A stretch of 64,000 bases of DNA from Actinomadura montaniterrae (GCF_008923365.1 NZ_WBMR01000016.1:1-64000); one strand, 5' to 3'. Numbered from the stretch's first letter, positions 16,294 through 27,216 are shown. A program made the numbers and translations. The notes: generated by a model from the sequence alone, not told the origin.

Positions 16294-17529
16294 TCAAGAG
16301 AACTCGGCGAGCGTCCGCTCGGCCTCCTCGAGCCAGGCGCGGCGGGCGCCGAGGGCCTCCTCGGCGTCCTTGACGTCCTTGTCGCGGCCGGCGGCGCGGG
16401 CCTTGTCCAGGCGCTTCTCCAGCTGGTCGATGGAGCTGCGCAGCTGGTTGACGGTGGCCTCGGCGCGGGCGCGGGCCTCGGGGTTGGTGCGGCGCCACTC
16501 CGACTCCTCGGCGGTCCGGACGGCCTCCTCGATCTTGCGGAGCCGGCCCTCGAGGCGGTCGCGCTGGTCGCGGGGCACCATGCCGGCGGCCTCCCAGCGC
16601 TCCTGGATCGCGCGCAGCGCCTGCCGGGCCTGCCGGACGTCCCGGACGGGCAGCAGCCGCTCGGCCTCGGCGAGGATCTTCTCCTTCTCCTCGGCGTTGC
16701 CGCGGAACTCGGCGTCGCGCTCGGCGAACGCGGCGCTGCGAGCCTGGAAGAAGGTGTCCTGGGCGCCCTTGAAGCGGGCCCACAGGTCCTCTTCGGCGTC
16801 GCGGGAGGCGCGGCCGGCGAGCTTCCAGCGGCGCATGAGGTCGCGGTAGGCGGCGGCGGTCTCGCCCCAGTCGGTCGACTCCCGCATCGCCTCGGCCTCG
16901 GCGACGAGGCGCTCCTTCTCCCGGCGGGCCTCCTCGCGCTGGTCGTCCAGGGTCGCGAAGTAGACCTTGCGGCGCTTGGTGAAGGCGTTGCGGGCCGAGG
17001 AGAGCCGCTTCCACAGTGCGGTCTCGGTGGGCCGGTCGATGCGGTCCGCGGCCTTCCACTCCTCGACGAGCTGGCGGAGCCGCTCGCCGCCGTTCTTCCA
17101 GTGCGTCTCCTCGGCGGCGATCCGCTCGGCCTCGGCGACGATGCGCTCCTTGACCTCGCGGGCCTCGTGCCGGTGCTGCTCGCGCTGGGCCTTGACCTCC
17201 TCGCGGCGCCGGCCGACCTGCTCGGTGAGGCCGTCGAGCCGGCGGGCGAGCGCGTCGAGGTCGCCGACGGCGTGCGCCTCGCCGACGGCCTCGCGCAGCC
17301 GGGCGATGCTGTGCTGGGCCTGCGCGGGCTGCAGGTCGGTGGTGCGGACGCGCTGTTCGAGCAGGCCGATCTCGGTGGCGAGCGCGTCGTACTTGCGCTT
17401 GAAGTAGGCCAGGGCCTCTTCGGGCGCGCCGGCCTGCCAGGAACCGACGACGCGTTCGCCGCCGGACGTCCTGACATAGACGGTGCCGTCCTCGTCCACC
17501 CGGCCCCAGGGATCGGTCGCGCTGGACAC
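16294..17529 (-). CDS. DUF349 helical repeat protein
   Basis: A 411-residue, highly charged, almost entirely helical protein. It contains repeated DUF349 units, visible as W-x(n)-R-F/A patterns (ETALWKRLSSARNAFTKRR, EEDLWARFKGAQDTFFQARS) with LRAIQERWEAAGMVPR between them, and ends in a coiled-coil stretch (TVNQLRSSIDQLEKRLDKAR). The function is unknown. The N-terminus DPWGRVDEDGTVYVRTSGGERVVGSWQAG is typical of the actinobacterial form. GTG at 17529 is chosen because AGGAGG lies 5 bases upstream; an ATG 18 codons earlier lacks that support. It follows the cyclophilin gene on the same strand. Confidence 0.85.
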   Translation of the reverse strand: MSSATDPWGRVDEDGTVYVRTSGGERVVGSWQAGAPEEALAYFKRKYDALATEIGLLEQRVRTTDLQPAQAQHSIARLREAVGEAHAVGDLDALARRLDGLTEQVGRRREEVKAQREQHRHEAREVKERIVAEAERIAAEETHWKNGGERLRQLVEEWKAADRIDRPTETALWKRLSSARNAFTKRRKVYFATLDDQREEARREKERLVAEAEAMRESTDWGETAAAYRDLMRRWKLAGRASRDAEEDLWARFKGAQDTFFQARSAAFAERDAEFRGNAEEKEKILAEAERLLPVRDVRQARQALRAIQERWEAAGMVPRDQRDRLEGRLRKIEEAVRTAEESEWRRTNPEARARAEATVNQLRSSIDQLEKRLDKARAAGRDKDVKDAEEALGARRAWLEEAERTLAEFS

Positions 17530-17602
17530 CCTTGCCTCCTGAATCGCAGGTCCGATCGGGCTCACGGCCTCCGGACCCTCCACACCTTAGTATCCCGATC
17601 GC

Positions 17603-18355
17603 CTAAACCGGGGCGATCGTGACGTCCTGGATCGTGACCTTCTTCTTGGGCTTCCCGTCGCCCGCGGGGTCGGAGCCCGCCTTGGCGATCTTCTGCAGGA
17701 CGTCCAGCCCCTTGGTGATCTTGCCGAACACCGAGTAGTCGGGCTGGAGCTGCGAGTCCTTGTAGACCAGGAAGAACTGGCTGCCGTTGGTGTCGGGGCC
17801 CGAGTTCGCCATGGCCAGCGTCCCGGCGGTGTACTTGGCGTTCGCCGTGTTCTCGTTGGCGTACTCATACCCGGGGCCGCCGGTGCCCTGGCCGGACGGG
17901 TCGCCGCACTGCAGGACGTTCAGGCCGCCACTGGTCAGCCGGTGGCACGGGCTGTCGTCGTAGAAGCCCTTCTGGGCGAGGTAGACGAACGACCCCACGG
18001 TGCACGGCGCGGCCTTGGCGTCCAGGGCCATGACGACGTCGCCCTGGTTCGTCTTCACCGTGGCCTGGACTGTGCCCTTGTAGGCGGGCTTCTTCGGCGG
18101 CGTGCCGAGGTCCTTGACCTTGCCCACGGCCTGCCCCGCGGGGTTGTAGGCGCAGTGGAGCCCGTCGGCCTTGGACTTGTCGTCCTTGCCGGTGAACACG
18201 ACGACCGCGGCGCCGCCCACCACGACGACCGCCACCGCCACCGCGGAGCTGATGATCTTGACGCGGCGGGCCTTGGCGGCCGCTTGCGCCAGCGCCTGCT
18301 GCTGCCGCTCGTAGCGCTGCCGAGCGAGCTGCTTCTTGCGGTCCTTCGCCGCCAC
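17603..18355 (-). CDS. Membrane-anchored cyclophilin-type peptidyl-prolyl isomerase
   Basis: A 250-residue protein with a basic cytoplasmic start (AAKDRKKQLARQRYERQQQ), one membrane helix (IISSAVAVAVVVVGGAAVVVF) and an exported cyclophilin domain. Motifs are VVMALDAKAAPCTVGSFVYLAQKGFYDD, CHRLT, YEYANENT, GTLAMANSGPDTNGSQFFLVY and YSVFGKI. It probably helps proline isomerisation of exported proteins. The arginine expected in FHR of the active site is present as CHRL. Position beside the MBL hydrolase and hisS is the conserved actinobacterial arrangement. Confidence 0.9.
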   Translation of the reverse strand: MAAKDRKKQLARQRYERQQQALAQAAAKARRVKIISSAVAVAVVVVGGAAVVVFTGKDDKSKADGLHCAYNPAGQAVGKVKDLGTPPKKPAYKGTVQATVKTNQGDVVMALDAKAAPCTVGSFVYLAQKGFYDDSPCHRLTSGGLNVLQCGDPSGQGTGGPGYEYANENTANAKYTAGTLAMANSGPDTNGSQFFLVYKDSQLQPDYSVFGKITKGLDVLQKIAKAGSDPAGDGKPKKKVTIQDVTIAPV

Positions 18356-18593
18356 GTGCCTGCCCTTCCGCTGTGATCAGGTGAACGTGCAGCGCATAGT
18401 AGCGGCACTGGGGCCCTGGACGGACTCCAGCCTGAACGAACGTGGAGGAAGCCGCGGCGGCCCGGGCCGCCCCGCCGGATCCGCCGCGGGCCGCCGCGCG
18501 ACACGGCGATCGGCCTATCTCGTTCGCGATGGCCGCGGCCGCGCCGGTACGCTCGGACAAGCCCACCCGAGATGGTTCTAAGGAAGGACGACC

Positions 18594-19289
18594 GTGCTCG
18601 TCGCCGGGTTCCCCGCTGGATCGTTCGCCGCGAACTGCTATGTCGTGGCGCCCGCCGCGGGCGAGGAGTGCGTCATCGTCGATCCGGGCCAGGACGCCGA
18701 GGCCGGGATCGAGGAGATCCTGCGCGAGCACCGGTTGAAGCCGGTCGCGGTGCTGTTGACGCACGGCCATATCGACCACGTGTGGTCGGTGGCGCCGGTG
18801 TGCGGCGCCAAGGACGTCCCGGCCTACATCCATCCGGACGACCGCGACCTTCTCACCGACCCGGCCAAGGGGCTGTCCCTCGGCCCCGGGCAGCAGCTGT
18901 TCGGGGGCCTGGAGCTGACCGAGCCGGACGACGTGCAGGAGCTGGCCGACGGCGCCGTGCTGGAGCTGGCGGGGCTCAGCTTCACCGTCGACCACGCCCC
19001 CGGCCACACGCCCGGGTCGGTGACCTTCCGTACGCCGAAGACGCAGGAGCTGCCGGACGTGATGTTCACCGGCGACCTGCTGTTCGCGGGGTCGATCGGC
19101 CGCACCGACCTGCCGGGCGGCTCCTACGAGGAGATCCTCGCGAGCCTGTCCCGGGTGTGCCTGTCCATGCCGGACGAGACGGCCGTCCTGCCGGGGCACG
19201 GCACCCAGACCACAATCGGCCGCGAGCGCGCGACCAACCCGTTCCTGGCGGAGCTGAAGCCCGCCGGCGGGCCCAACAAGGGATTCTGA
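18594..19289 (+). CDS. MBL-fold metallo-hydrolase (glyoxalase II-like)
   Basis: A 231-residue metallo-beta-lactamase-fold hydrolase. Metal ligands are visible in THGHIDH (about residue 59), DHAPGHTPGSV and FTGDLLF, with a final PGHGTQTTIG. Such proteins cleave thioesters such as S-lactoylglutathione or a mycothiol equivalent; the substrate here is not determined. GTG at 18594 follows AAGGAAGGACG. It lies 12 bases before hisS on the same strand, so MBL-hisS-aspS probably form one transcript. Confidence 0.88.
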   Translation: MLVAGFPAGSFAANCYVVAPAAGEECVIVDPGQDAEAGIEEILREHRLKPVAVLLTHGHIDHVWSVAPVCGAKDVPAYIHPDDRDLLTDPAKGLSLGPGQQLFGGLELTEPDDVQELADGAVLELAGLSFTVDHAPGHTPGSVTFRTPKTQELPDVMFTGDLLFAGSIGRTDLPGGSYEEILASLSRVCLSMPDETAVLPGHGTQTTIGRERATNPFLAELKPAGGPNKGF

Positions 19290-19301
19290 GCCGAAAAGAC
19301 C

Positions 19302-20588
19302 ATGAGTTCGAGTTTCCGGGCCCCCAAGGGGGTCAGTGAGTACGTTCCGCCGCGCGCGGACCTCTTCTACGCCATCCGCGAGGCGTTCGCCGAGCAGGCG
19401 CGGCTGGCCGGCTACGGCTACCTGGAGCTGGCCGTCTTCGAGGACACGAACCTGTTCCGGCGGGGCGTCGGGGAGTCCACCGACGTGGTGTCGAAGGAGA
19501 TGTACACCTTCGAGGACCGGGGCGGCCGGTCGCTGACGCTGCGTCCGGAGTTCACCGCGTCGGTGCTGCGGGCCGTCCTGGAGAAGAACCTGCACAAGGG
19601 CGCGCTGCCGGTGAAGGTGTGGACGACCGGGCCCGCGTTCCGCGCGGAGAACCCCCAGAAGGGCCGGTACCGGCAGTTCTACCAGCTCGACCTGGAGGCG
19701 ATCGGCACCGAGGACCCGCAGGTCGACGCCGAGACGATCGCGATCGCCGCGAACTGGTACCGCTCGCTCGGCCTCACGCAGGTGCGGCTGCTGCTGAACT
19801 CGCTCGGCTGCAAGGAGTGCCGTCCCGCCTACCGGGCGCTGCTGCAGGACTTCCTGCGCAAGCTCGACCTGGACGAGGACACCCGCGCCCGCGTCGAGAT
19901 CAACCCGCTGCGCGTCCTGGACGACAAGCGCCCCCAGGTGAGGGCGCAGCTCGCCGACGCGCCGCTGATGGCCGACCACCTCTGCCCGGACTGCAAGTCC
20001 TACCACGACCGGGTCCGGGAGCTGCTGTCCGACCTCGGCATCGCCTGGGAGGACACCCCCACCCTCGTCCGCGGCCTCGACTACTACACCCGCACCACGT
20101 ACGAGTTCGACCACCCGCTGCTCGGCGCGCAGTCCGGCATCGGCGGCGGCGGACGCTACGACGGCCTGTCGGAGGACATCGGCGGCCCGCCGCTGCCCGG
20201 CATCGGGTTCGGCCTCGGCCTCGACCGCACGATCCTCGCGCTGGAGGCCGAGTCGGCGGACGGCGAGGGCGAGGGCGTCGCGTTCGCCGCGAAGCCGCGC
20301 TGCGAGGTGTTCGGGGTCGCGCTCGGCGACACCGCCGAACGCCGGCTGTTCACCCTGGTCGCCGAGCTGCGCCGGGCCGGGATCGCCGCCGACATGGCGT
20401 TCGGCGGCAAGAAGCTGAAGGGCGCCATGAAGGACGCCGACCGGTCGGGCGCCCGGTACGCCGTGATCCTCGGTGAGCGAGATATCACCGGCGGCGTCGC
20501 CCAGGTCAAGGACCTGGCCGAGGGCGAGCAGGACGCCGTCCCCCTCACCGACCTCACCACGACGTTGAAGGAAAGGCTTCGGAAATGA
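19302..20588 (+). CDS. hisS: Histidyl-tRNA synthetase
   Basis: A 428-residue class II synthetase. Motifs: [13 protein letters not shown], motif 2 region [20 protein letters not shown], the histidine-binding loop [12 protein letters not shown], and motif 3 [11 protein letters not shown]. The C-terminal anticodon-binding domain includes [27 protein letters not shown]. The motif 2 arginine reads FRAENPQ rather than the commoner FRxERPQ, as in the divergent HisS2-like branch. The stop overlaps the aspS start (ATGA), which implies coupled translation. Confidence 0.95.
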   Translation: MSSSFRAPKGVSEYVPPRADLFYAIREAFAEQARLAGYGYLELAVFEDTNLFRRGVGESTDVVSKEMYTFEDRGGRSLTLRPEFTASVLRAVLEKNLHKGALPVKVWTTGPAFRAENPQKGRYRQFYQLDLEAIGTEDPQVDAETIAIAANWYRSLGLTQVRLLLNSLGCKECRPAYRALLQDFLRKLDLDEDTRARVEINPLRVLDDKRPQVRAQLADAPLMADHLCPDCKSYHDRVRELLSDLGIAWEDTPTLVRGLDYYTRTTYEFDHPLLGAQSGIGGGGRYDGLSEDIGGPPLPGIGFGLGLDRTILALEAESADGEGEGVAFAAKPRCEVFGVALGDTAERRLFTLVAELRRAGIAADMAFGGKKLKGAMKDADRSGARYAVILGERDITGGVAQVKDLAEGEQDAVPLTDLTTTLKERLRK

Positions 20589-22345
20589 TCCGCACCCACG
20601 AGGCGGGCACGCTCCGCAAGGAGCACGCCGGGCAGCAGGTCACGCTGGCCGGCTGGGTCGGCCGCCGCCGCGACCACGGCGGCGTCACGTTCATCGACCT
20701 GCGCGACGCGTCCGGCACCGCGCAGGTCGTCTTCCGCGAGGACGAGGCGGCGCACGACCTGCGCTCGGAGTTCTGCGTGAAGGTCGTCGGGGAGGTCCGG
20801 GTCCGGCCCGAGGGCAACGAGAACCCCGAGCTGCCGACCGGCGACATCGAGGTCGCCGCCACCGACATCCAGGTGCTGTCGGAGTCGGCGCCGCTGCCGT
20901 TCCCGATCGAGGGCGACGTCAACGTCAACGAGGAGATCCGGCTCAAGTACCGGTACCTCGACATCCGCCGCGACGCGGTCGCGCGGGCGATGCGGATCCG
21001 CTCCGAGGCGTCCTTCCTCACCCACGAGGTCATGCGCGAGCACGGCTTCGTCAACGTCGAGACCCCGACGCTGACCCGCTCCACCCCCGAGGGCGCCCGC
21101 GACTTCCTGGTGCCCGTCCGGCTCAAGCCCGGCCACTGGTACGCGCTGCCGCAGTCGCCGCAGCTGTTCAAGCAGCTGCTCATGGTCGGCGGCCTGGAGC
21201 GCTACTACCAGATCGCCCGCTGCTACCGGGACGAGGACTTCCGCGCCGACCGGCAGCCGGAGTTCACCCAGATCGACATCGAGATGTCGTTCGTCGACCA
21301 GGACGACGTCCTGGAGGTCGGCGAGGACCTCGTCGCGCGGCTGTGGAAGGAGATCGCCGGGTACGAGATCCCCCGGCCGATCCCCCACATCACCTACGCC
21401 GACGCGATGGCCCGGTACGGCTCCGACAAGCCCGACCTGCGGTTCGGCCTCGAGCTGACCGACATGACCGAGTACTTCGCCGACACGTCGTTCCGGGTGT
21501 TCCAGGCCCCGTACGTCGGCGCGGTCGTGATGCCGGGCGGCGGGTCCCAGACCCGCAAGGAGCTGGACGGCTGGCAGGACTGGGCGAAGGCCCGCGGCGC
21601 CCGCGGCCTCGCGTACGTCCTCGTCCAGGAGGACGGCACGCTCGGCGGCCCCGTCGCGAAGAACCTGTCCGACACCGAGAAGGAGGGGCTCGCCGCGAAG
21701 ACCGGCGCTTCCCCCGGCGACGCGATCTTCTTCGGCGCCGGCAAGCGGCACGCCACGCAGGAGCTGCTCGGCGCGGCCCGCCTGGAGATCGGCCGCCGCC
21801 GCGACCTGATCGACGAGTCGGCGTGGAACTTCGTCTGGGTGGTCGACGCGCCGATCTTCGAGCCGGTGGAGAACGACAAGGGCGAGCAGATCGGCTGGAC
21901 GTCGGTGCACCACCCGTTCACCGCGCCGAAGCCGGAGTTCGCCGACACCTTCCACGAGGACCCGGGCTCCGCGCTCGCCGACGCCTACGACCTCGTCCTG
22001 AACGGCAACGAGATCGGCGGCGGCTCCATCCGTATCCACCGCGCCGAGATGCAGCAGCGCGTGTTCGACGTGCTCGGGCTGTCGAAGGAGGAGGCCGAGT
22101 CGCAGTTCGGCTTCCTGCTGGAGGCGTTCAAGTTCGGCCCGCCGCCGCACGGCGGCATCGCGTTCGGCTGGGACCGCACCGTCATGCTGCTGGCGGGCGG
22201 CGACACCATCCGCGACGTGATCGCCTTCCCGAAGGCCGCGTCCGGCCTGGACCCGCTGACCGCGGCGCCGACGACGATCACCCCGGCGCAGCGCAAGGAG
22301 GCCGGCGTCGACGTCATCCCCGAAGACGCCCCCGCCGAGAGCTGA
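20585..22345 (+). CDS. aspS: Aspartyl-tRNA synthetase
   Basis: A 586-residue bacterial-type enzyme. The OB-fold anticodon domain covers about 1-110 ([19 protein letters not shown]). The class II core has [48 protein letters not shown] and the final [15 protein letters not shown], with a GAD-type insertion in between (about 290-410). Actinobacterial AspRS is often non-discriminating where GatCAB is used; this cannot be decided by eye. It overlaps hisS by 4 bases and ends before a strong convergent terminator. Confidence 0.96.
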   Translation: MIRTHEAGTLRKEHAGQQVTLAGWVGRRRDHGGVTFIDLRDASGTAQVVFREDEAAHDLRSEFCVKVVGEVRVRPEGNENPELPTGDIEVAATDIQVLSESAPLPFPIEGDVNVNEEIRLKYRYLDIRRDAVARAMRIRSEASFLTHEVMREHGFVNVETPTLTRSTPEGARDFLVPVRLKPGHWYALPQSPQLFKQLLMVGGLERYYQIARCYRDEDFRADRQPEFTQIDIEMSFVDQDDVLEVGEDLVARLWKEIAGYEIPRPIPHITYADAMARYGSDKPDLRFGLELTDMTEYFADTSFRVFQAPYVGAVVMPGGGSQTRKELDGWQDWAKARGARGLAYVLVQEDGTLGGPVAKNLSDTEKEGLAAKTGASPGDAIFFGAGKRHATQELLGAARLEIGRRRDLIDESAWNFVWVVDAPIFEPVENDKGEQIGWTSVHHPFTAPKPEFADTFHEDPGSALADAYDLVLNGNEIGGGSIRIHRAEMQQRVFDVLGLSKEEAESQFGFLLEAFKFGPPPHGGIAFGWDRTVMLLAGGDTIRDVIAFPKAASGLDPLTAAPTTITPAQRKEAGVDVIPEDAPAES

Positions 22346-22360
22346 CCCGCGAAACGCCGA

Positions 22361-22395
22361 GAGGGCGGTCACCGCACAGTGCGGTGGCCGCCCTC
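22361..22395. terminator. Bidirectional hairpin between aspS and rel
   Basis: Arms GAGGGCGGTCACCGC (22361-22375) and 22381-22395 pair over 15 positions (one G-T) around ACAGT. It sits between the convergent aspS and rel genes. The remainder up to 22450 contains GCGGAGCGCCGGCGAAGCGG, similar in style to the loops of the 16.2-kb hairpins. Confidence 0.75.
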
Positions 22396-22450
22396 GTCCG
22401 CTACGGCGAACGCAGCGGAGCGCCGGCGAAGCGGTGGTCGCCCTCGTCTG

Positions 22451-25303
22451 TCAGCGGGTGGCGCCGCTGGTGACGCGGTAGACGTCGTAGACGCCGTCGA
22501 TGGAGCGGACGGCCTTGAGGACGTGGCCGAGGTGCTTCGGGTCGCCCATCTCGAAGGTGAAGCGGGAGACGGCGACGCGGTCGCGGGTGGTGGTGACGGA
22601 CGCCGACAGGATGTTGACGTGCTGGTCGGACAGGACGCGCGTCACGTCCGACAGCAGGCGCGGGCGGTCGAGGGCCTCGACCTGGATCGCGACGAGGAAG
22701 ACCGAGTCCTCGCCCGGGGACCACTTGACGTCGATCAGTCGGTCGGGCTGGGACTTCAGGCTGGCGACGTTCGCGCAGTCGGCCCGGTGGACGGACACGC
22801 CGTGGCCGCGGGTGACGAAACCGACGATGTCGTCGCCGGGCACCGGGGTGCAGCAGCGCGAGAGGCGGACCCACACGTCGGGGTCGTCGGCGACGACGAC
22901 GCCGGGGTCGCCGACAGGGCGGCCCCGCTTGCGGCGGGTCGGCAGCGCGATCTCGGCGAGGTCCTCCTCGGCGCTCTCCACGCCGCCGAGGGCGTCGACG
23001 AGGCGCTGGACGACGGTCTGCGCGGACACGTGGCCCTCGCCGACCGCCGCGTACAGCGACGACACGTCGGTGTAGCGCATGTCGCGGGCGAGGGCGAGCA
23101 GCGCCTCCCCGGACATCATCCGCTGCAGCGGCATGTTCTGCTTGCGCATCGCGCGGGCGATGGAGTCCTTGCCGGATTCGATCGCGGTGTCGCGGCGCTC
23201 CTTGGAGAACCAGTGCTTGATCTTGTTGCGGGCGCGGGCGGACTTGACGAAGCCGAGCCAGTCGCGGCTCGGGCCGGCGTCCTGCGACTTGGAGGTGAAG
23301 ACCTCGACGGTGTCGCCGTTGTCGAGGGTCGATTCGAGGGGGACGAGGCGGCCGTTCACGCGGGCGCCGATACATCGGTGCCCGACCTCGGTGTGGATCG
23401 CGTACGCGAAGTCGACGGGGGTCGCGCCCTGCGGCAGCGCGATGACGTCGCCCTTCGGGGTGAACACGAACACCTCGGAGACCGACAGGTCGAAGCGGAG
23501 CGACTCCAGGAACTCGGCCGGGTCGGCGGTCTCCTTCTGCCAGTCGAGGAGCTGGCGGAGCCACTGCATGTCGCCGGCCTTGCGGCCGCCGACCGTCTCC
23601 TCCTTGTACTTCCAGTGCGCGGCGACGCCGTACTCGGCGCGGCGGTGCATGCCCCAGGTGCGGATCTGCAGCTCCACGGGTTTGCCCTCGGGGCCGATCA
23701 CCGTGGTGTGCAGCGACTGGTACATGTTGAACTTCGGCATCGCGATGTAGTCCTTGAACCGGCCGGGGACCGGGTTCCATCGCGCGTGGATCGAGCCGAG
23801 GGCGGCGTAGCAGTCGCGGACGCTGTCGACGAGGACCCGGATGCCGACCAGGTCGTAGATGTCGTCGAAGCTGACGTCGCGGGCGATCATCTTCTGGTAG
23901 ATCGAGTAGTAGTGCTTCGGCCGGCCCGTCACGGTGGCCTTGATCCGGGCCTCGCGCAGGTCGGTGGAGACGTTCTCGATCACTTCCTGCAGGTAGACGT
24001 CGCGGCGCGGGGCGCGCTCGGACACCAGCCGGGCGATCTCGTCGAACCGCTTGGGGTACATCGTGGCGAACGCGAGGTCCTCCAGCTCCCACTTCAGCGT
24101 GTTCATGCCGAGGCGGTGCGCGAGCGGCGCGAACACCTCGAGGGTCTCGCGGGCCTTCTTCTCCTGCTTGTGCCGCGGCATGTAGCGCAGCGTCCGCATG
24201 TTGTGCAGCCGGTCGCCGAGCTTGATCACCAGGACGCGGATGTCGCGGGACATCGCGACGACCATCTTGCGGACGGTCTCGGCCTCGGCGGCCTCGCCGT
24301 ACTTGACCTTGTCGAGCTTGGTGACGCCGTCGACGAGCGCGGCGATCTCGTCGCCGAAGTCGGCGCGCAGCTCCTCGAGGGTGTACTCGGTGTCCTCGAC
24401 GGTGTCGTGCAGCAGCGCCGCGCAGAGCGTCTCGGTGTTCATGCCGAGTTCGGCGAGGATGGTCGCGACGGCGAGCGGGTGCGTGATGTACGGGTCGCCG
24501 CTCTTGCGCTTCTGGTCGCGGTGGTAGTGCGCGGCGACGTCGTAGGCGCGCTCGATCAGCCGCAGGTCCGCTTTGGGGTGGGTGTTGCGGACGGTCTTGA
24601 TGAGCGGTTCGAGTACCGGGTTCATAGCGGGACCCCGCTGGGCGCCCAGCCTGGCGAGCCTGCGGCGCACCCGGGCGGCGGACGGTGGGATCGCGGCCGG
24701 CGTCGTCCTGGACTGGGCATCGGAGGGCGTGGCTCCCGGGGAGGCGGGCGCCGGCGGCGTCGCCGGCCCCTGGACGGGGCGGGCCGCCGCGGCCGGCGTT
24801 CCGGCGGCCCCGTCGGCGGGGGGCGCCGTGGCCTGCGGCTTCTCCGCGGTCGTTCGCGGCGCGGACGGTTTCGCGGCGGACGGTCTCGACGCGGCCCGTT
24901 TCGGCGCGGACGGTTTCGCCGCGGACGATCCGGACGACGGCGGGGCGGTGGCGTCCTTCGCGGCCTCGGTGCCGGGCCGCTGCGCGGGCGCCGCGGCGGC
25001 CGCCTCGTCGGCGGGCGGCGATCCGGCCGCCGCCGATGATCCTTCGGACGCCGATCCGGCGGACGATGATCCTGCGGGCGGTGATCCGGTGGACGATGAT
25101 CCTGCGGGCGGTGATCCGGTGGACGGGTCCTGGGCGGTGGCGGGCGGGCGGGCAGCGGGCTCGTCGGCGGGGCGTCGCTCCGCGGCGGTGGGCGCACCGG
25201 TCCGCTCTGCGGACTCCGCGGCGTCCCGCTCACGGCGGGTCTCGTCCGCGGCGTCCACGGCGGCGTCGGTCACCGCTCCGGTCGATGCCACCTCACCGCG
25301 CAC
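22451..25303 (-). CDS. rel: Bifunctional (p)ppGpp synthetase/hydrolase Rel
   Basis: A 950-residue stringent-response enzyme. Residues 1-226 are low-complexity Ala/Pro/Ser/Gly. The HD hydrolase domain has [10 protein letters not shown] (H299-D300) and [10 protein letters not shown]. The synthetase domain has [34 protein letters not shown] and [20 protein letters not shown] ([32 protein letters not shown]) and a C-terminal ACT domain follow. The RFKD string is the RxKD type found in bifunctional enzymes, and the HD motif is intact, so both activities are expected. The start at 25303 gives an unusually long N-tail; ATG at 24625 is an alternative but lacks a ribosome binding site. A TACACT box (25386-25381) may be its -10. 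Confidence 0.93.
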   Translation of the reverse strand: MRGEVASTGAVTDAAVDAADETRRERDAAESAERTGAPTAAERRPADEPAARPPATAQDPSTGSPPAGSSSTGSPPAGSSSAGSASEGSSAAAGSPPADEAAAAAPAQRPGTEAAKDATAPPSSGSSAAKPSAPKRAASRPSAAKPSAPRTTAEKPQATAPPADGAAGTPAAAARPVQGPATPPAPASPGATPSDAQSRTTPAAIPPSAARVRRRLARLGAQRGPAMNPVLEPLIKTVRNTHPKADLRLIERAYDVAAHYHRDQKRKSGDPYITHPLAVATILAELGMNTETLCAALLHDTVEDTEYTLEELRADFGDEIAALVDGVTKLDKVKYGEAAEAETVRKMVVAMSRDIRVLVIKLGDRLHNMRTLRYMPRHKQEKKARETLEVFAPLAHRLGMNTLKWELEDLAFATMYPKRFDEIARLVSERAPRRDVYLQEVIENVSTDLREARIKATVTGRPKHYYSIYQKMIARDVSFDDIYDLVGIRVLVDSVRDCYAALGSIHARWNPVPGRFKDYIAMPKFNMYQSLHTTVIGPEGKPVELQIRTWGMHRRAEYGVAAHWKYKEETVGGRKAGDMQWLRQLLDWQKETADPAEFLESLRFDLSVSEVFVFTPKGDVIALPQGATPVDFAYAIHTEVGHRCIGARVNGRLVPLESTLDNGDTVEVFTSKSQDAGPSRDWLGFVKSARARNKIKHWFSKERRDTAIESGKDSIARAMRKQNMPLQRMMSGEALLALARDMRYTDVSSLYAAVGEGHVSAQTVVQRLVDALGGVESAEEDLAEIALPTRRKRGRPVGDPGVVVADDPDVWVRLSRCCTPVPGDDIVGFVTRGHGVSVHRADCANVASLKSQPDRLIDVKWSPGEDSVFLVAIQVEALDRPRLLSDVTRVLSDQHVNILSASVTTTRDRVAVSRFTFEMGDPKHLGHVLKAVRSIDGVYDVYRVTSGATR
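25061..25120 (-). repeat. Two perfect 30-bp tandem repeats in the rel N-tail
   Basis: The units 25061-25090 and 25091-25120 are identical and encode repeated [14 protein letters not shown] sequence in the low-complexity N-terminus of Rel. Degenerate copies flank them. Perfect identity suggests recent expansion, so the tail length may differ between strains. Confidence 0.9.
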
Positions 25304-25404
25304 CCAGCCTCCTCAGCCCTCGCGGGCGCCGTCTCCGCGCCGGCGGGAACGCACCCGTCCCCGGCGGAACCCTGGTGGCCAGTGTATCCGCCGGGCATTT
25401 CGTC

Positions 25405-25929
25405 CTAGACCGTAACCAATGAATGGACGTCCAGATTCCCCAGCTTGCCGCGCCCGTGCAGGAACGACAGCTCCAGCAGGACCGACAGGCCGACGACCTC
25501 GCCGCCGCCGCGGCGGACCAGTTCGGCGGCGGCCCGGGCCGTCCCGCCGGTGGCCAGCACGTCGTCGACGATCAGCACCCGGTCGCCGGGCTCGAAGGCG
25601 TCGACGTGGATCTCGATCGTCTCGGTCCCGTACTCGAGATCATAGGTCTCCTCGTGCGTCCGCGACGGCAGCTTCCCCTTTTTGCGCACCGGGACGAACC
25701 CCGCGCCGAAGTGGTAGGCGACCGGCGCGGCGAGGATGAACCCGCGCGCCTCGATCCCGACGATCTTGTCGACGGTGCCGCGGCCGTGGTGGTTGACGAT
25801 CGCGTCGACGACCCCCGCGAACGCCACATGGTCGGCCAGCAGCGGGGTGATGTCCTTGAACACCACGCCCGGCTTCGGATAGTCGTCCACGTCGCGGATC
25901 CGCTCCTGGATCAGCTTGCCGAGGTCCAC
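25405..25929 (-). CDS. apt: Adenine phosphoribosyltransferase
   Basis: It salvages adenine to AMP with PRPP. The 174 residues show the family order: YPKPGVVFKDITPLLAD, GIEARGFILAAPVAYHFGAGFVPVRKKGKLP, the flexible loop ETYDLEYGTETIEIH and the PRPP motif VLIVDDVLATGGTA. GTG at 25929 is favoured because AGGGAG lies 7 bases upstream and family similarity begins there; an in-frame GTG at 25956 is the alternative. Its place between secF and rel is the usual actinobacterial order. A strong hairpin separates it from secF. Confidence 0.94.
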   Translation of the reverse strand: MDLGKLIQERIRDVDDYPKPGVVFKDITPLLADHVAFAGVVDAIVNHHGRGTVDKIVGIEARGFILAAPVAYHFGAGFVPVRKKGKLPSRTHEETYDLEYGTETIEIHVDAFEPGDRVLIVDDVLATGGTARAAAELVRRGGGEVVGLSVLLELSFLHGRGKLGNLDVHSLVTV

Positions 25930-25973
25930 CGTTTCACTCCCTGTGACGAATCCCACGTGATCCCGCTCAGAAC

Positions 25974-26027
25974 CGCGCCGTGCCCGCGCCCGTCACCACG
26001 GTGGGTGACCGGCGCGGGCACGGCGCG
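25974..26027 (-). terminator. Hairpin between secF and apt
   Basis: A perfect 17-bp outer stem (25974-25990 with 26011-26027) continues, after one C-C mismatch, into GTCACC/GGTGAC around a 6-base loop. There is no U-tract, as is common in actinobacteria. It ends the yajC-secD-secF transcript or attenuates read-through into apt. Confidence 0.75.
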
Positions 26028-26034
26028 TCTCGCT

Positions 26035-27216
26035 CTACTTGCCGCCGCGGCGCTGCTGGCGGGTGCCGCGGCGCGGTTGCTGCCGCGGCCCCGTCTGCAC
26101 GACCTTCCGGATGGTCACGCCGGACGGCAGGGTCCCGGAGGCCGGCGCGTCGTCGCCGTCGTCGTCCGGCTCGTCGCCGGACGCCGTGTCGCCCGAGGAC
26201 GTGTCGCCGGACGCACCGGTCGCGGCCTTGACCTTCGCGCTCCTGGCCTGCCGCTTGGCGCTCTGCTCGCGGCGGGCGATGTTCGCGCGGATCTGCTTGT
26301 ACTTCGGCTCGCGCTCCTTGAGCTGCACCAGCAGCGGCGTCGCCACGCACAGCGAGGAGTACGTACCGATGATCATGCCGACGAACAGCGCGAGCGACAG
26401 GTCCTTCAGCGTGCCCGCGCCGAACAGCGTGGTGCCGATGAACAGGATCGCGCCGACCGGCAGGATCGCGACCAGCGAGGTGTTCAGCGACCGGACCAGC
26501 GTGCTGCTGAGCGCCTGGTTCGCCGCCTCGCTGTAGGTCGTCCTGGAGGTCGGGCCGAGCGGCTTCGTGACCTCCTTGATCATGTCGAAGACGACCACCG
26601 CGTCGTACAGCGAGTACCCGAGGATCGTCAGGAACCCCAGCAGCGTCGCGGGCGTGACCTCGAACCCGGACCAGGCGTACACGCCCGCCGTGATGATCAG
26701 GTCGTGCACGAGGGCGACGACGGCGGCGACCGCCATCCGCCACTCGAACGCCACCGACAGGTAGCCGATGATCAGGATCATGAAGACGATGAGCGCCTGC
26801 CACGCCTTCTTCTGGATCTCCCCGCCCCACGAGGCGCCGACCACCTGGGTGCTGACCTTGCTGGCCGGGACCTTCAGCTCCTTGGTGATGGTCGACTTGA
26901 CCTGGGTCACCTGGTCCGAGGACAGGCTCTGGGTGGTGACCCGCCAGTCGTCGCCGGCCTTCTGCACGATCGGGTCGTGCGCGCCGCCGTCGGTCGCGGC
27001 GGAGCGCACCTGCTCGATCGAGGAGCTCGGCGCCTTGAAGGTGAAGACCGAGCCGCCCTTGAACTCCACGCCGAAGTTGAGGCCCTGGATCAGCAGCCCC
27101 GCGAGCGACAGGATCAGCAGCGCCCCGGACAGCGAGTACCAGATCTTCGGCTTGCCGACGATGTCGGCGCTGATCTCACCCCGGTAGATCCGGGAGATGA
27201 CCGCGCGCAGCCCCAT
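26035..27216 (-). CDS. secF: Protein translocase subunit SecF
   Basis: A 393-residue polytopic membrane protein that works with SecD to drive late stages of Sec export using the proton gradient. After the N-terminal helix and the periplasmic P1-like domain (LNFGVEFKGGSVFTF), the conserved membrane block has FEWRMAVAAVVALVHDLIITAGVY, LTILGYSLYDAVVVFDMIKE and RSLNTSLVAILPVGAILFIG. The C-terminal cytoplasmic tail is long and charged, acidic (DEPDDDGDD) then Arg-rich. The gene starts 3 bases after the secD stop, so they share a transcript. Confidence 0.95.
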   Translation of the reverse strand: MGLRAVISRIYRGEISADIVGKPKIWYSLSGALLILSLAGLLIQGLNFGVEFKGGSVFTFKAPSSSIEQVRSAATDGGAHDPIVQKAGDDWRVTTQSLSSDQVTQVKSTITKELKVPASKVSTQVVGASWGGEIQKKAWQALIVFMILIIGYLSVAFEWRMAVAAVVALVHDLIITAGVYAWSGFEVTPATLLGFLTILGYSLYDAVVVFDMIKEVTKPLGPTSRTTYSEAANQALSSTLVRSLNTSLVAILPVGAILFIGTTLFGAGTLKDLSLALFVGMIIGTYSSLCVATPLLVQLKEREPKYKQIRANIARREQSAKRQARSAKVKAATGASGDTSSGDTASGDEPDDDGDDAPASGTLPSGVTIRKVVQTGPRQQPRRGTRQQRRGGK

